Positions 17,803-27,282 of a stretch of 64,000 nt of DNA are shown here, piece after piece; positions within the stretch are counted from its first letter, which is position 1, and each line of letters begins with the position of its first letter. The stretch is taken from positions 1-64,000 of the forward strand of contig CAJJBU010000001.1 of assembly GCA_905182495.1 (NCBI GenBank). The letters are read 5' to 3'. The DNA comes from Flavobacteriales bacterium UBA952 (GTDB lineage: Bacteria > Bacteroidota > Bacteroidia > Flavobacteriales_D > Crocinitomicaceae). The position numbers were made by a program, and so were the translations under genes. The notes under the pieces are model-generated. The model searched no databases and had not been told where the DNA came from. It saw only the letters and a list, made by a program, of their open reading frames with translations.

Positions 17803-18798
17803 ATGAAGACTTTTTTCTTATGTGTTCTATTTTACTTATATGTTGGAAGTCATTCTTTCGGGCAGGATATTCATTGGTCTCAATTTAATGACAATCAACT
17901 CTATCAGAACCCGGCCCATGCAGGACATTTTGATGGTGACGTAAGATTTATTGGGAATTATAGAGACCAATGGAGAAGTGTAACCGTACCCTTTAGCACA
18001 ACAGCGATCTCTGTGGATACGAAATTTAAAAAAATTGGACTGGGACTAAATTTATTCAATGACCAGGCTGGCGATGGTAAATTCAGAACGGTTGAGGTTC
18101 AAGGGAATATTTCATATGCATTTAATTTAGGTAAGGATTCAACGCATGTGATTAGGCCGGGCATTAATTTTGGAATGAACCATCGGCAAATCAATTGGGA
18201 TGCTTTGTATTTTGACACGCAATACAACGGGTATGTCTTCAACCCTGCAGCACCTACCTTTGAAAATTATCAAAGTGACAGAAAAACAAATGCAACTTTA
18301 GGTGCAGGTTTTATATATGAATGGAGAAAAAGTAATCGTTTTAAAGTACTACTCGGCTCAAGTGTATTTAATTTAAACACTCCGAATCAAGGCTTTTATA
18401 ACGCAGAAGTAAAAAGGGCAATCAGAAGCAATTCCTTTATAAAGGGAACTTTTACCCTCAATGAGAAATGGGATCTTATACCTAGTGTTCAATATAGTGC
18501 ACAGGATGTATATAAAGAATTGATCTTTGGGGGTTCTGGAAAATACTATCTGAACCATCCGAAAAAAGTTTATGCCGCTATATATGGTGGGTTATGGTAT
18601 AGAAATAGTGATGCTGCTTACATTAGCGTAGGCTATGACTATGCTGACTTATTTGTTGGTATTAGCTATGACATCAACTTCTCTAAATTAGTCCCTGCAA
18701 GTAGGGCCAGAGGAGGAATAGAATTCGCCGTTCGCTATATCATTAAAAAATTCAAACCTAAAAGAATCATACACAGAGTATGCCCAGACTATATATAG
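17803..18798 (+). CDS. PorP/SprF family type IX secretion membrane protein
   Basis: A 331-residue outer-membrane barrel protein with a signal peptide (to about residue 20, HSFGQ). It has the strong PorP/SprF signature DIHWSQFNDNQLYQNPAHAG, then NYRDQWRSVTVPFSTTAISVD and GLGLNLFNDQAGDG. It ends with repeated strand-like segments (YISVGYDYADLFVGISYDI). PorP/SprF proteins bind T9SS substrates or cooperate with adjacent OmpA-type partners. The next gene, overlapping by 19 bases, is just such a partner. Confidence 0.93.
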   Translation: MKTFFLCVLFYLYVGSHSFGQDIHWSQFNDNQLYQNPAHAGHFDGDVRFIGNYRDQWRSVTVPFSTTAISVDTKFKKIGLGLNLFNDQAGDGKFRTVEVQGNISYAFNLGKDSTHVIRPGINFGMNHRQINWDALYFDTQYNGYVFNPAAPTFENYQSDRKTNATLGAGFIYEWRKSNRFKVLLGSSVFNLNTPNQGFYNAEVKRAIRSNSFIKGTFTLNEKWDLIPSVQYSAQDVYKELIFGGSGKYYLNHPKKVYAAIYGGLWYRNSDAAYISVGYDYADLFVGISYDINFSKLVPASRARGGIEFAVRYIIKKFKPKRIIHRVCPDYI

Positions 18799-21023
18799 TT
18801 TCCTTGTTGTTTGTCTGCCTTACCTTTTCCGGATTGGCGCAAAAAAAACTCAAACAAATCATTGCATTTGCAGATGAGCAATATGTTAAGGGCGATTTCT
18901 ACTACGCACTAGAATATTACAAGCAAGCTTTAAAAAAAGACTCTAACTCAATTAAGCTCCTTTGGAAGTATGCGGAAACCTTACGGTCATATAAAGACTA
19001 TGCTAACGCAGAAACCTACTATGCCAAAGTATACGCGAGAGAGCAGACAAAAACTTATCCAAATAGTCTTTTGAATCTCGCACTCATGCAAAAGCAAAAT
19101 GGCCGCTACACGCAAGCCATCAAAACATTAGAATTAAGTGCTGAAAAACTAGAAAGAATTAAAATCAGCCCTTTTTATATAAAGACTATCAGAGAAATAG
19201 AATCGTGTAAATGGGCGCTTAAAAACTCACTAGATTCTTCTGAATTCACCCCCCTCGTTCACCTTCCTGAAACCGTAAATTCTTATGACGCTGAATTTGG
19301 ACATACCATCAAAGACAACAGATTGGTTTTTTCTGCTTTAAAAGCGGACTCTTCTAACCAGCAAGAAGAAGTCTATGACCAAGCCTATCGCACCAGGCTT
19401 TATTATAGCGTAAGAGATAGTCTAGGAAATTTCCAGCCTTCTAAAATAAATGAAGACCTATTTCATGAAAAATTAAATTATGGAAATGGTAGTTTTTCCA
19501 TCGATGGTCATTATTATTATTTCAGTATCTGTGAAGACGACGGCTTTAGCTATAGCTGCAATATTGTAGTCGCAGAATGGGAGGATAGTTTATTTCAAAT
19601 CAGAGACACCCTCGGTATCGAAATTAATCAGAACGGTGCCAACAGTACAATGCCATATTACACTCGATTTAGAGATAAAGAAGTATTGGTTTTTTCTTCT
19701 GATAGAAAGGGTGGAATTGGAGGAATGGACATTTGGTATGCCGAGAGTATTGATGGAATCTCATTTATGCCCGCTATTAATATTAAAGGAATAAACTCCT
19801 CGGAAAATGAGCTAACCCCATGGTATGATACGATAAGTAATCAGCTCTTTTTCTCATCTACATGGCATAATGGATTTGGCGGACATGACATTCATTCAAG
19901 CACTTATATTGGAGGTGTATTCTCGAGTCCAGAAAATGCTGGACAGCCCATTAATAGTCCCGCAAATGATCTTTATTACTTTGAGCATAGAGATAGTTCT
20001 TACATTTCTTCAAATAGGGTGGGTGGGTTTTATACTAAAAACCCCACCTGCTGTAGTGACATATATGCATCCTATCCAATCATTGAATTAATTACGGAAG
20101 AAAGCATTACAGACACAATCCTAATAGAAGATCGCTTAAAACAAATGTTTCCGATTACACTTTATTTCAGGAATGATGAACCCGATGCATCCACCTATCG
20201 CGCAACTACAAAACAAACTTACATAGAGACTTACCAAAAATATGTCGATCATTACGATTACTACAAGGCGGAGGTCTCCAAAGGCATAAGTATAGATAAA
20301 GCACAAGTCTATGTGAATGAGTTAGATGGTTTCTTCAAAAACAAAGTTGACTTTGGTTCATCCATGTTAGATACAATAACATCGATACTACTAAAAGAAT
20401 TAATAGCAGGTTCACGAATCGAGGTCAGTATCAAAGGCTTTGCAAGCCCCGTTGCCAACACCGCATACAATGTTAATCTCACCAAACGGAGAATTTCATC
20501 ACTTATCAATTATTTTAAATCAACAGACGGTGGTGCATTTGCCAGTTATATAGAAAATGAAACCCTTTCCTTTACCTTCATTCCTTTTGGAGAATACGCG
20601 GCTGATCAAACAATAAGCGACGATGTTGTAGTACAAAACGAGTCTGTATATTCAAGAGCGGCTGGATTGGAAAGAAAAATACAAGTAGCACATGTAACTA
20701 TTGAACGAGACAAATCAATTTTCCCTTTAATGGCCCAAAATCTCGTTCAAAATTTAGAGAACAAAAAAAGTGGATCTGTTATCACTAGCACGTTTATTGT
20801 TAAAAACAAATCGAGTGAGAAAATAGAAATCATCCTTCCAAGCAATACCGAATTTCAAAAATACAATATGGATAAGCTTGAGGTTCTCCCTAATGAAAGC
20901 CAAAAGATAACCTATCTGTATGATACAAAAGATTTAAAAGGACATCAATCATTGTCCTTTGAAATCATGGTTCATGGCTACGAAGGAAGTATGACTCTTT
21001 ATACCAATATAGAACTTGAATAA
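18780..21023 (+). CDS. PorE-like OmpA-family protein (TPR, PD40 repeats, OmpA domain)
   Basis: A 747-residue secreted protein. It begins with a signal peptide ending near SGLAQ, then TPR-like helices (residues 20-150), then PD40/WD40-like propeller blades (LVFSSDRKGGIGGMDIWYAES, LFFSSTWHNGFGGHDIH). An OmpA-like domain follows around residues 520-640 (VSIKGFASPVANTAYNVNLT). A final Ig-like segment of about 90 residues comes after the OmpA domain (ending LYTNIELE), which is less common. PorE-type proteins tie the T9SS trans-envelope complex to peptidoglycan. Overlap with the PorP/SprF gene indicates a functional pair. Confidence 0.88.
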   Translation: MPRLYIVSLLFVCLTFSGLAQKKLKQIIAFADEQYVKGDFYYALEYYKQALKKDSNSIKLLWKYAETLRSYKDYANAETYYAKVYAREQTKTYPNSLLNLALMQKQNGRYTQAIKTLELSAEKLERIKISPFYIKTIREIESCKWALKNSLDSSEFTPLVHLPETVNSYDAEFGHTIKDNRLVFSALKADSSNQQEEVYDQAYRTRLYYSVRDSLGNFQPSKINEDLFHEKLNYGNGSFSIDGHYYYFSICEDDGFSYSCNIVVAEWEDSLFQIRDTLGIEINQNGANSTMPYYTRFRDKEVLVFSSDRKGGIGGMDIWYAESIDGISFMPAINIKGINSSENELTPWYDTISNQLFFSSTWHNGFGGHDIHSSTYIGGVFSSPENAGQPINSPANDLYYFEHRDSSYISSNRVGGFYTKNPTCCSDIYASYPIIELITEESITDTILIEDRLKQMFPITLYFRNDEPDASTYRATTKQTYIETYQKYVDHYDYYKAEVSKGISIDKAQVYVNELDGFFKNKVDFGSSMLDTITSILLKELIAGSRIEVSIKGFASPVANTAYNVNLTKRRISSLINYFKSTDGGAFASYIENETLSFTFIPFGEYAADQTISDDVVVQNESVYSRAAGLERKIQVAHVTIERDKSIFPLMAQNLVQNLENKKSGSVITSTFIVKNKSSEKIEIILPSNTEFQKYNMDKLEVLPNESQKITYLYDTKDLKGHQSLSFEIMVHGYEGSMTLYTNIELE

Positions 21024-21024
21024 T

Positions 21025-21420
21025 CTATTCTGAAACAGAATTAATCTTAGACTGAATAACTTCTAATTGTGATGAAGACAACGCTAATTTAGCATTACTA
21101 AAATTCATGTCTTTCATACTTTGCATCGGCACCAAGTGGATATGTGCATGAGGCACCTCTAAACCGATAACCGACAACCCAATACGTTTACAAGGGATCG
21201 CCTTTTGTATACGTTTGGCCACCTTCTTTGAAAAGATAACCATGTCCTTTAATAGGGAATCATCAATATCAAATAAATAATCGATCTCTTGTTTAGGAAT
21301 AACAAGCACGTGACCTTCCACTAAAGGGTTAATGTCCAAAAAAGCCAAAAACGAATCATCTTCTGCTATTTTATAGCAAGGCAATTCCTCTGAAATAATT
21401 TTAGAAAAAATACTAGACAC
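21025..21420 (-). CDS. HIT family nucleotide-binding hydrolase
   Basis: A 131-residue histidine-triad protein with the triad HAHIHLVPM near residues 95-103 and the N-terminal SIFSKIISEELPCYKIAEDD typical of Hint-type enzymes, which hydrolyse nucleoside phosphoramidates. It lies directly downstream of greA (one-base overlap), so the two are probably co-transcribed. Confidence 0.94.
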   Translation of the reverse strand: MSSIFSKIISEELPCYKIAEDDSFLAFLDINPLVEGHVLVIPKQEIDYLFDIDDSLLKDMVIFSKKVAKRIQKAIPCKRIGLSVIGLEVPHAHIHLVPMQSMKDMNFSNAKLALSSSQLEVIQSKINSVSE

Positions 21421-21893
21421 TAACGGCTAATTTCAATGATTTCAAATTGCATAGTTCCACCCGGCGTAACAACATCTGCAATATCTCCTTTAGATTTACC
21501 GAGCAAACCTTTTCCAATAGGTGATTCAATCGATATCTTCTTCAATTTTAAATCTGCCTCATTCTCAGCCACAAGGGTGTACTGAATCTCCATTCCGGTT
21601 GAAACATTCTTGATTTTAACAATAGAAAGAATATAAACCTTTGAATTATCAATATTGGTGTCGTCTATTAAGCGTGCATTGGAGATGACCTCACCTAGTT
21701 TAGAGATTTTCATTTCTAAAATACCTTGTGCTTCCTTTGCCGCATCATATTCAGCGTTCTCAGAAAGATCACCCTTATCACGAGCCTCACCTATTTGTTG
21801 AGAAATAGACGGCCGTTGGACAGTTTTTAACTCATAGAGCTGGTCCTTAAGCTTTTTAAGGCCCTCTGGGGTGTAATAATTAATCTTCGACAT
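21420..21893 (-). CDS. greA: Transcription elongation factor GreA
   Basis: A 157-residue protein starting MSKINYYTPEGLKKLKDQL. It has the coiled-coil N-terminal domain (IGEARDKGDLSENAEYDAAKEAQ, carrying the acidic tip residues that coordinate Mg in the polymerase channel) and the C-terminal FKBP-like domain (SPIGKGLLGKSKGD). The frame extends upstream to 21938 but the extra residues do not resemble GreA. GreA rescues backtracked RNA polymerase by stimulating transcript cleavage. Confidence 0.97.
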   Translation of the reverse strand: MSKINYYTPEGLKKLKDQLYELKTVQRPSISQQIGEARDKGDLSENAEYDAAKEAQGILEMKISKLGEVISNARLIDDTNIDNSKVYILSIVKIKNVSTGMEIQYTLVAENEADLKLKKISIESPIGKGLLGKSKGDIADVVTPGGTMQFEIIEISR

Positions 21894-21956
21894 TTTATGT
21901 ATAAGTATAGAAACAAGCCCATAACGGGCTATCATCAAGAGAGGTTTATTGTTGTT

Positions 21957-23006
21957 TTATTTTAGGCTTATTGTTGCACCTATTGTATGAATTGTACCAA
22001 AGACACCCGCAAACCTTGCACAGTACTCAATTCCCAATGCACTCTTATTCTCCCCTACTAAGGCATCAATAGAGAATCCAGCCGTTGGACCAATCAAAGC
22101 ATTTGAACGGCTTTCAACAGAAAATAAACCCTTTTCGTAAACAAATCCTCCACGTAGGTTAAATGCCATTCTTTCATTAGTCATTCCATAATCTAAACCT
22201 ATTCTGTACTGATCGTACGAAAAGGAATTAGCTGTAAAACCTAAAGCTAAATTGAGCTTGTTACTTTCATTGAAAATAAAATCATAAGACCCACCAATAC
22301 AAAGTAAAGACGGCATTTCAAATCCCGAAGATCGTTCTTCAAGAGATGCAATATAACCTGTCGTAACATACTCGGCTTGCTGCGCCAATCCATCACCTTT
22401 GTACTTCATCACTGGACCTACATTCTTTAAAGTAATTCCAAACTTGATTTGCTCTTGTTCACCCGTTACATAACGTATCCCTGCATCAATTGCCAGACCT
22501 GAGGCCTTTAGGTTCGAAATGCTCTCAGAAATCACTTTAAAATTAATTCCACCAGAAATACTAGAAGAAAACTTTCTGGCATAACCAACATTGAAGACAT
22601 TTGTTCGTGGTGAAAAGAAGCCAATTGAGCCTTCCGGATTTTCAACAGTCGTGATCGCTATATCACCATAATTCATTGATTGGATACTAATTGCTATGAC
22701 ACTTGATTCCGATATTCTTTGAGCTATACCTGCTGAATTAAAAGAAATTCCTGCACTCCCCATCCAATTGCTATAGTTGAATTTCATTTGTGTTTGGTCT
22801 GTAAAAGCCAAACCCGCAATATTCATAAAACTCGCCTCTAATCCGTTAACACTTGAGATTCCAGCATCACCGATTGCGGAGCTACGGGCCCAAGGGTTAA
22901 TCAAAAGATGTGATGCTCCTGCAGATCCAACACGGTCTTCATTTCCTGCAAAGACCATAGGAGATAAACATAAAAGAACAAATGCAATTTTTAAACTATT
23001 CTTCAT
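21957..23006 (-). CDS. PorV/PorQ family outer-membrane protein
   Basis: A 349-residue protein with a signal peptide (cleavage after VFA) and a FadL-like barrel of the PorV/PorQ type. Features are AGASHLLINPWARSSAIGDAGI near the mature N-terminus, FMNIAGLAF, and repeated amphipathic strands to the end. PorV (LptO) carries type IX cargo and presents it to the PorU sortase. Here the gene is last in a three-gene unit with a huge secreted protein and a TonB-dependent receptor, which suggests a dedicated shuttle or assembly role for that cargo (inference). Confidence 0.85.
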   Translation of the reverse strand: MKNSLKIAFVLLCLSPMVFAGNEDRVGSAGASHLLINPWARSSAIGDAGISSVNGLEASFMNIAGLAFTDQTQMKFNYSNWMGSAGISFNSAGIAQRISESSVIAISIQSMNYGDIAITTVENPEGSIGFFSPRTNVFNVGYARKFSSSISGGINFKVISESISNLKASGLAIDAGIRYVTGEQEQIKFGITLKNVGPVMKYKGDGLAQQAEYVTTGYIASLEERSSGFEMPSLLCIGGSYDFIFNESNKLNLALGFTANSFSYDQYRIGLDYGMTNERMAFNLRGGFVYEKGLFSVESRSNALIGPTAGFSIDALVGENKSALGIEYCARFAGVFGTIHTIGATISLK

Positions 23007-23034
23007 AACTAATTCTTTCTAATTTCAATTCTAA

Positions 23035-26000
23035 TTATATACCCTGTAAGTCAACTTGTCTCATGCCACCGAAAAACTTCAGCACCTTTTCTCCTACGTC
23101 AGGAACCGAAACGTGTATCAAGTATATACCTGAGGCAACAGGTATCGCTTTAAAGTTTGTCAAATCCCAATCTAAAGAAGTAATTGGACTGTCCTTTTGA
23201 AATCTTCTAATAAGCTTTCCATTAACCGAGTAAATACTTACGGTACATTGTTCAGGGAGATTTGTGATTTTAACTTTAGTTTCCAATCTATTTCTTTCAT
23301 ACTCAGAGAAAGCATAATAAGGATTCGGAACCACATTGATCAAATCTAAGGCTTCCTTCAATTGGTCTTTCGATGCTGTTACGGTTGCAATAGCATCCAT
23401 ATTCCAAGAGTACATTGGTTTTCCACCATTCGCGCCTGTTGCAACATAATCTTTATATTCTTTATTGACACGAAGCTTCATCGTAACATCTGTTGAAAGT
23501 AAATCCTGACCTTCTTTCAGCATTGGATAACACACCCATGTTAATGAAGCATATAACGGACGACTATTTGATGTTGTTGGATTTGCTTCTGCTACATTAT
23601 ATTGGATACGAAGCTGGTTCAAGCTTTCAAATACGGCTTCCACTGGATTGTACGCTGGGAAATCAAATGATTGATTATATCCATTAATACTTTTCAAATC
23701 CTTACTGAAAATATAAATTGGATGTACACCGCCCATTACTGGGGTCCCTACATTACTTACCAAATTAGAAGTAGGGTTCCATATCATATCCGCACCATTC
23801 TCACCACCCAAGAATGAATTCTCTCCAAAGGCCATATATAATCTAGCTCCTGTTTCTAAGTCTATTGCATAGCCTGGGAACCAACCCATTCCATAGCTCT
23901 GTGCAACTCCTTCGCCTGGGATTATTTGATCCCCATTTTTATCAACACTTGGGCTTCGACGGACCTCTCCTGCACTAGCACCTCCGATATTCAATCCAGA
24001 ATCTCTACCTGTTTCAATAACAGGGCAACGCGTCCAAAGACTTTCATCGCTCGTAAACACGATATCTACACTCGGCGCAAAGCTAATGGCCGCATTCTTA
24101 CGAACATTCGTTGCTACACTTCCCATATATGCCATAGGTGCATAGTCCGCTTTATACCCAACCAGTTGATGTGGTGCTATAATTCCTTCAAGAATACCCT
24201 CCCATGCTGGGCTTTGGTCTGAAGTAATCTCATCTTTGTAATTACAAGGATTGAAGTAACTAGGTCCATCAGGCTGACATTCATAACCAGCGTCTGTTTC
24301 ATCAATTACTGGGTCATATTCACCACAAACAATCCAATTTGTTGGAAAGTATGCGTCATTGTCATTTACTCCTGTTAACCATTGTTTAGAAGAATCTGCA
24401 AAGTTAATACTTGAAGAAATCATCGTAGTCGTTTTGGTCTCTGGACCTCCTGAACTACCACTTGCAGGTACAAAATATTTCTCTTGATTAATTTGAACCG
24501 AAATACCCCATTCAGGAATAATCTGCTCGTTATCAAAAGCAATGCTTCTTTGAGATGTCGCGGAATCTAATGGCGTCACATCCCCCTCGTTAGCGTAGCG
24601 ATAAATTACCCAACTCGCTGTATCTGCTGCATTACCAGAGTTTTGTACGGTATAATCTCTGAACTTACACTCAAAGTAACCGTTCGCTAAATTCAATGGG
24701 TCTACAACCTTTACATTGATAGGACCTTTGCCATAATCATAAGTTGGCGTTTCCATAAAGCCAGTTGCTAAGATCTCATCTATACTTTCTTGAGTCAATT
24801 CTAGTTCTCTGTTCCCGTTACCATAACCATCTAATCGTGTGATACGTGGAGACGAACCATACGCAATTAACTGAGCAGTACCACCTGATTCAGGAATAGG
24901 ACTGTGGGGAACCGCAGCTGTGCTTGTAATCGCGGTGCCATCAAAATTCAATCGAGAAGAAATATAAGGTTTTCGCTGCCCATCTAAGGCAGTAGGGTCT
25001 TCAGGATTATAGGTCTTGAAGTTATTATAAGCATAAGCCACTGCAACGTAGTAATAAGACTTGTGATTAACTAGTGTTTTACTTCCTTGCGCAAATTTAT
25101 CCTCGGTTAGATTGAAGGAATGCTTTATTCCTTTATTTGATCCATCAACCATTTCTGTTGGAATTGAAAAACCTAAAGCCTCATCAAATTGAAAATTTAT
25201 AATTCTTTCAATTCCATTCTCGACATCACATTGCGCGACCAAACGTGCTTTTTCAGGGTCTGAGATATCTGCAACTGAAGTCTCTACATCTTTCAATTGA
25301 TAAATTTGATATCCTTCAAACCTATAATATCTATCCACTGTTGGATCTGCAATATTAATTTCATCTAATTCCTCATACCCTTCCTCATAATTATTTGAAG
25401 ATGACGGATTATCTATCATAAGAACCAATTCGTTTTCAAGCTCCTGAATGGTTAAACGAGGTGCGTCAGGCGGAGAAAGAATTTTAAAACAAGCATCAAA
25501 TAAAGCCTGTGCCTTAGTATCAGCTTGTTTCATTGCTTCAACTGAAGCATAAAGATCTCCGTCTGTGCTACGTCCAAATACGATACCGACCGTAATATTA
25601 TTAATAGCTCCCGGCCTTAATGTAAATGGGCCTGCAGACTGAACAAATCTCCGGTCACCACTTGGGTTATTATTAGTACTTTCAAACCATCCATCAGGAA
25701 AAGCTCCTGACATATCAACACCACCTGTGGCCCAATTTAAAGGATCAGAATCCCCTGGGAACATATAGTCAGACAAAACAGTCGTTGCACCTGTTGAACC
25801 GGTATATCCAAGGCCACCATAGAACATTTCAGAACCATTTGACCAATTACCTTGCATAAAATTATAATACTCAGCAGCATTTTGTGGATCATTGTATGGA
25901 GGCTGAGAAGTTGACGTATAATAGGTAAACCTTCTCATGCCAAAACGTTCATTATCGATAATACTATCAGAGTATCCAATACCGACACCTTTATATACAA

Positions 26001-27243
26001 TACCATTATTTGCTAAAGCATCTGTTACAGATGGCACAACGTCCAAACCTGTTTCTTCATCAAAATATGGACCGGGGTTGTCTAAGTCATCTGCATCTTG
26101 ATATGGGCCTTCAAAGAAATCACATCCAATCGCAGGAGGGTTTGCTCCGTATCCTGGTCTACCACCATCTGCTTCGTCAATTAAATCTCCATTTAAAGTA
26201 TACCCTAAGCCTCTGGAAACATCACAACCCACATAATCATCTGTATAATTACCTACATCAGCATCTAAGTATTGAGAGAAATAAGTCTCGTACAAGGTCT
26301 GGGTCCCTCTATTGATCAACTCATAATTATAAAACGTCATTCTGTTCACTTCGTCATTGGTCGCAAAAGCAAATGCTTGCGCTCTAATCTCCATACCAAT
26401 AGGATCACCATTCGTTTCCGTATGAATATTCCCTTTGTCATTAAATACCCACCAATGTGTTTCATCTCCAAATAACGAGATACGTCTATCGATACCGCAT
26501 TCAATGTCGTCTCGACCTAGGATGTCATCATACCATGGGTGATCACCTGCATCAGGGTTGTAATTTCCATCTTCATCACGGTCATAAAAAGGTGCTAAGA
26601 AGTAATCTTGACCCCTTGAAACATCTCCATGTGCTGGCCAACCATAAATACGCTGTAATTCATCATTTGATGGTTCCGTTATATCGTCGCAACCTTCAGT
26701 AACTTCACCTGAGTTACAAGCCCACCAGATATTAAAACGAATCACTTCCGCTTTGCGAATTGTATAAATTTTATCATAGGCTTGGCACTGATCAGGATCA
26801 ATATTTGCTTCTCCAAAATCACGAACAGCATCATCACCAACAGGGTAAAGGGGATTATAATTACCCGAACCTGGAGTAACAGTTAATGGTCCTGGCCAAA
26901 AGTCATTTCCTGTTCGGTAACGTAAGGCCGCCAATTTAAGCTGACCATTGACATCGGTTCCTCCCATCCAGAGTGCTCCAGCATAAATAGCATTAAGACC
27001 ACTTCCTTTGGGGACTTCGTATGCTGCTGTACCATCTTGACGATTTTGAAACATACTTCCACCTTGTTCAATGAGTGCTGCCACATCGTTAAATTCCAAT
27101 GTGAGTTTGGCTGTCGCAGGACTACAGTTTGCACCTTTTGCTGTGTTATCTGTAGATCCCTTTTTGTCATGCGGACCGAGATAAGACCAACCTGGAATCG
27201 TAATACTTAATCCTATTAATGTAGCGAATAACTGCTTTTTCAT
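23035..27243 (-). CDS. Very large secreted protein with C-terminal T9SS-like sorting fold
   Basis: A 1402-residue protein with a signal peptide (about residues 1-20). Acidic, Asp/Asn/Gly-rich stretches include calcium-loop-like motifs (DRDEDGNYNPDAGDHPWYDD near residue 220). Its last 95 residues resemble a FlgD/T9SS type A sorting domain: NVVPNPYYAFS, VKITNLPEQCTVSIYSVNGKL, VASGIYLIHVSVP. After that domain the chain continues for about 15 residues to QVDLQGI, an atypical end. No enzymatic motif was recognised. Similar giants sit beside TonB receptors and PorV-like proteins in other Bacteroidota, as far as I recall. It is probably exposed at the cell surface; the function is unknown. Confidence 0.75.
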   Translation of the reverse strand: MKKQLFATLIGLSITIPGWSYLGPHDKKGSTDNTAKGANCSPATAKLTLEFNDVAALIEQGGSMFQNRQDGTAAYEVPKGSGLNAIYAGALWMGGTDVNGQLKLAALRYRTGNDFWPGPLTVTPGSGNYNPLYPVGDDAVRDFGEANIDPDQCQAYDKIYTIRKAEVIRFNIWWACNSGEVTEGCDDITEPSNDELQRIYGWPAHGDVSRGQDYFLAPFYDRDEDGNYNPDAGDHPWYDDILGRDDIECGIDRRISLFGDETHWWVFNDKGNIHTETNGDPIGMEIRAQAFAFATNDEVNRMTFYNYELINRGTQTLYETYFSQYLDADVGNYTDDYVGCDVSRGLGYTLNGDLIDEADGGRPGYGANPPAIGCDFFEGPYQDADDLDNPGPYFDEETGLDVVPSVTDALANNGIVYKGVGIGYSDSIIDNERFGMRRFTYYTSTSQPPYNDPQNAAEYYNFMQGNWSNGSEMFYGGLGYTGSTGATTVLSDYMFPGDSDPLNWATGGVDMSGAFPDGWFESTNNNPSGDRRFVQSAGPFTLRPGAINNITVGIVFGRSTDGDLYASVEAMKQADTKAQALFDACFKILSPPDAPRLTIQELENELVLMIDNPSSSNNYEEGYEELDEINIADPTVDRYYRFEGYQIYQLKDVETSVADISDPEKARLVAQCDVENGIERIINFQFDEALGFSIPTEMVDGSNKGIKHSFNLTEDKFAQGSKTLVNHKSYYYVAVAYAYNNFKTYNPEDPTALDGQRKPYISSRLNFDGTAITSTAAVPHSPIPESGGTAQLIAYGSSPRITRLDGYGNGNRELELTQESIDEILATGFMETPTYDYGKGPINVKVVDPLNLANGYFECKFRDYTVQNSGNAADTASWVIYRYANEGDVTPLDSATSQRSIAFDNEQIIPEWGISVQINQEKYFVPASGSSGGPETKTTTMISSSINFADSSKQWLTGVNDNDAYFPTNWIVCGEYDPVIDETDAGYECQPDGPSYFNPCNYKDEITSDQSPAWEGILEGIIAPHQLVGYKADYAPMAYMGSVATNVRKNAAISFAPSVDIVFTSDESLWTRCPVIETGRDSGLNIGGASAGEVRRSPSVDKNGDQIIPGEGVAQSYGMGWFPGYAIDLETGARLYMAFGENSFLGGENGADMIWNPTSNLVSNVGTPVMGGVHPIYIFSKDLKSINGYNQSFDFPAYNPVEAVFESLNQLRIQYNVAEANPTTSNSRPLYASLTWVCYPMLKEGQDLLSTDVTMKLRVNKEYKDYVATGANGGKPMYSWNMDAIATVTASKDQLKEALDLINVVPNPYYAFSEYERNRLETKVKITNLPEQCTVSIYSVNGKLIRRFQKDSPITSLDWDLTNFKAIPVASGIYLIHVSVPDVGEKVLKFFGGMRQVDLQGI

Positions 27244-27282
27244 ATACGTAACGTTTATTCTTGTGTTGTTGAAATAATTCTA

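Noticed and set aside
21911-21931. Short hairpin (AGCCC/GGGCT) upstream of greA
   Set aside because: The stem is only five pairs, without a T tract on either strand; too weak to call a terminator or riboswitch.
26010-26315. Plus-strand frames opposite the 1402-residue protein
   Set aside because: They are His/Leu/Arg-rich products of the antisense strand of an Asp/Asn-rich gene, with no start signals or known motifs.
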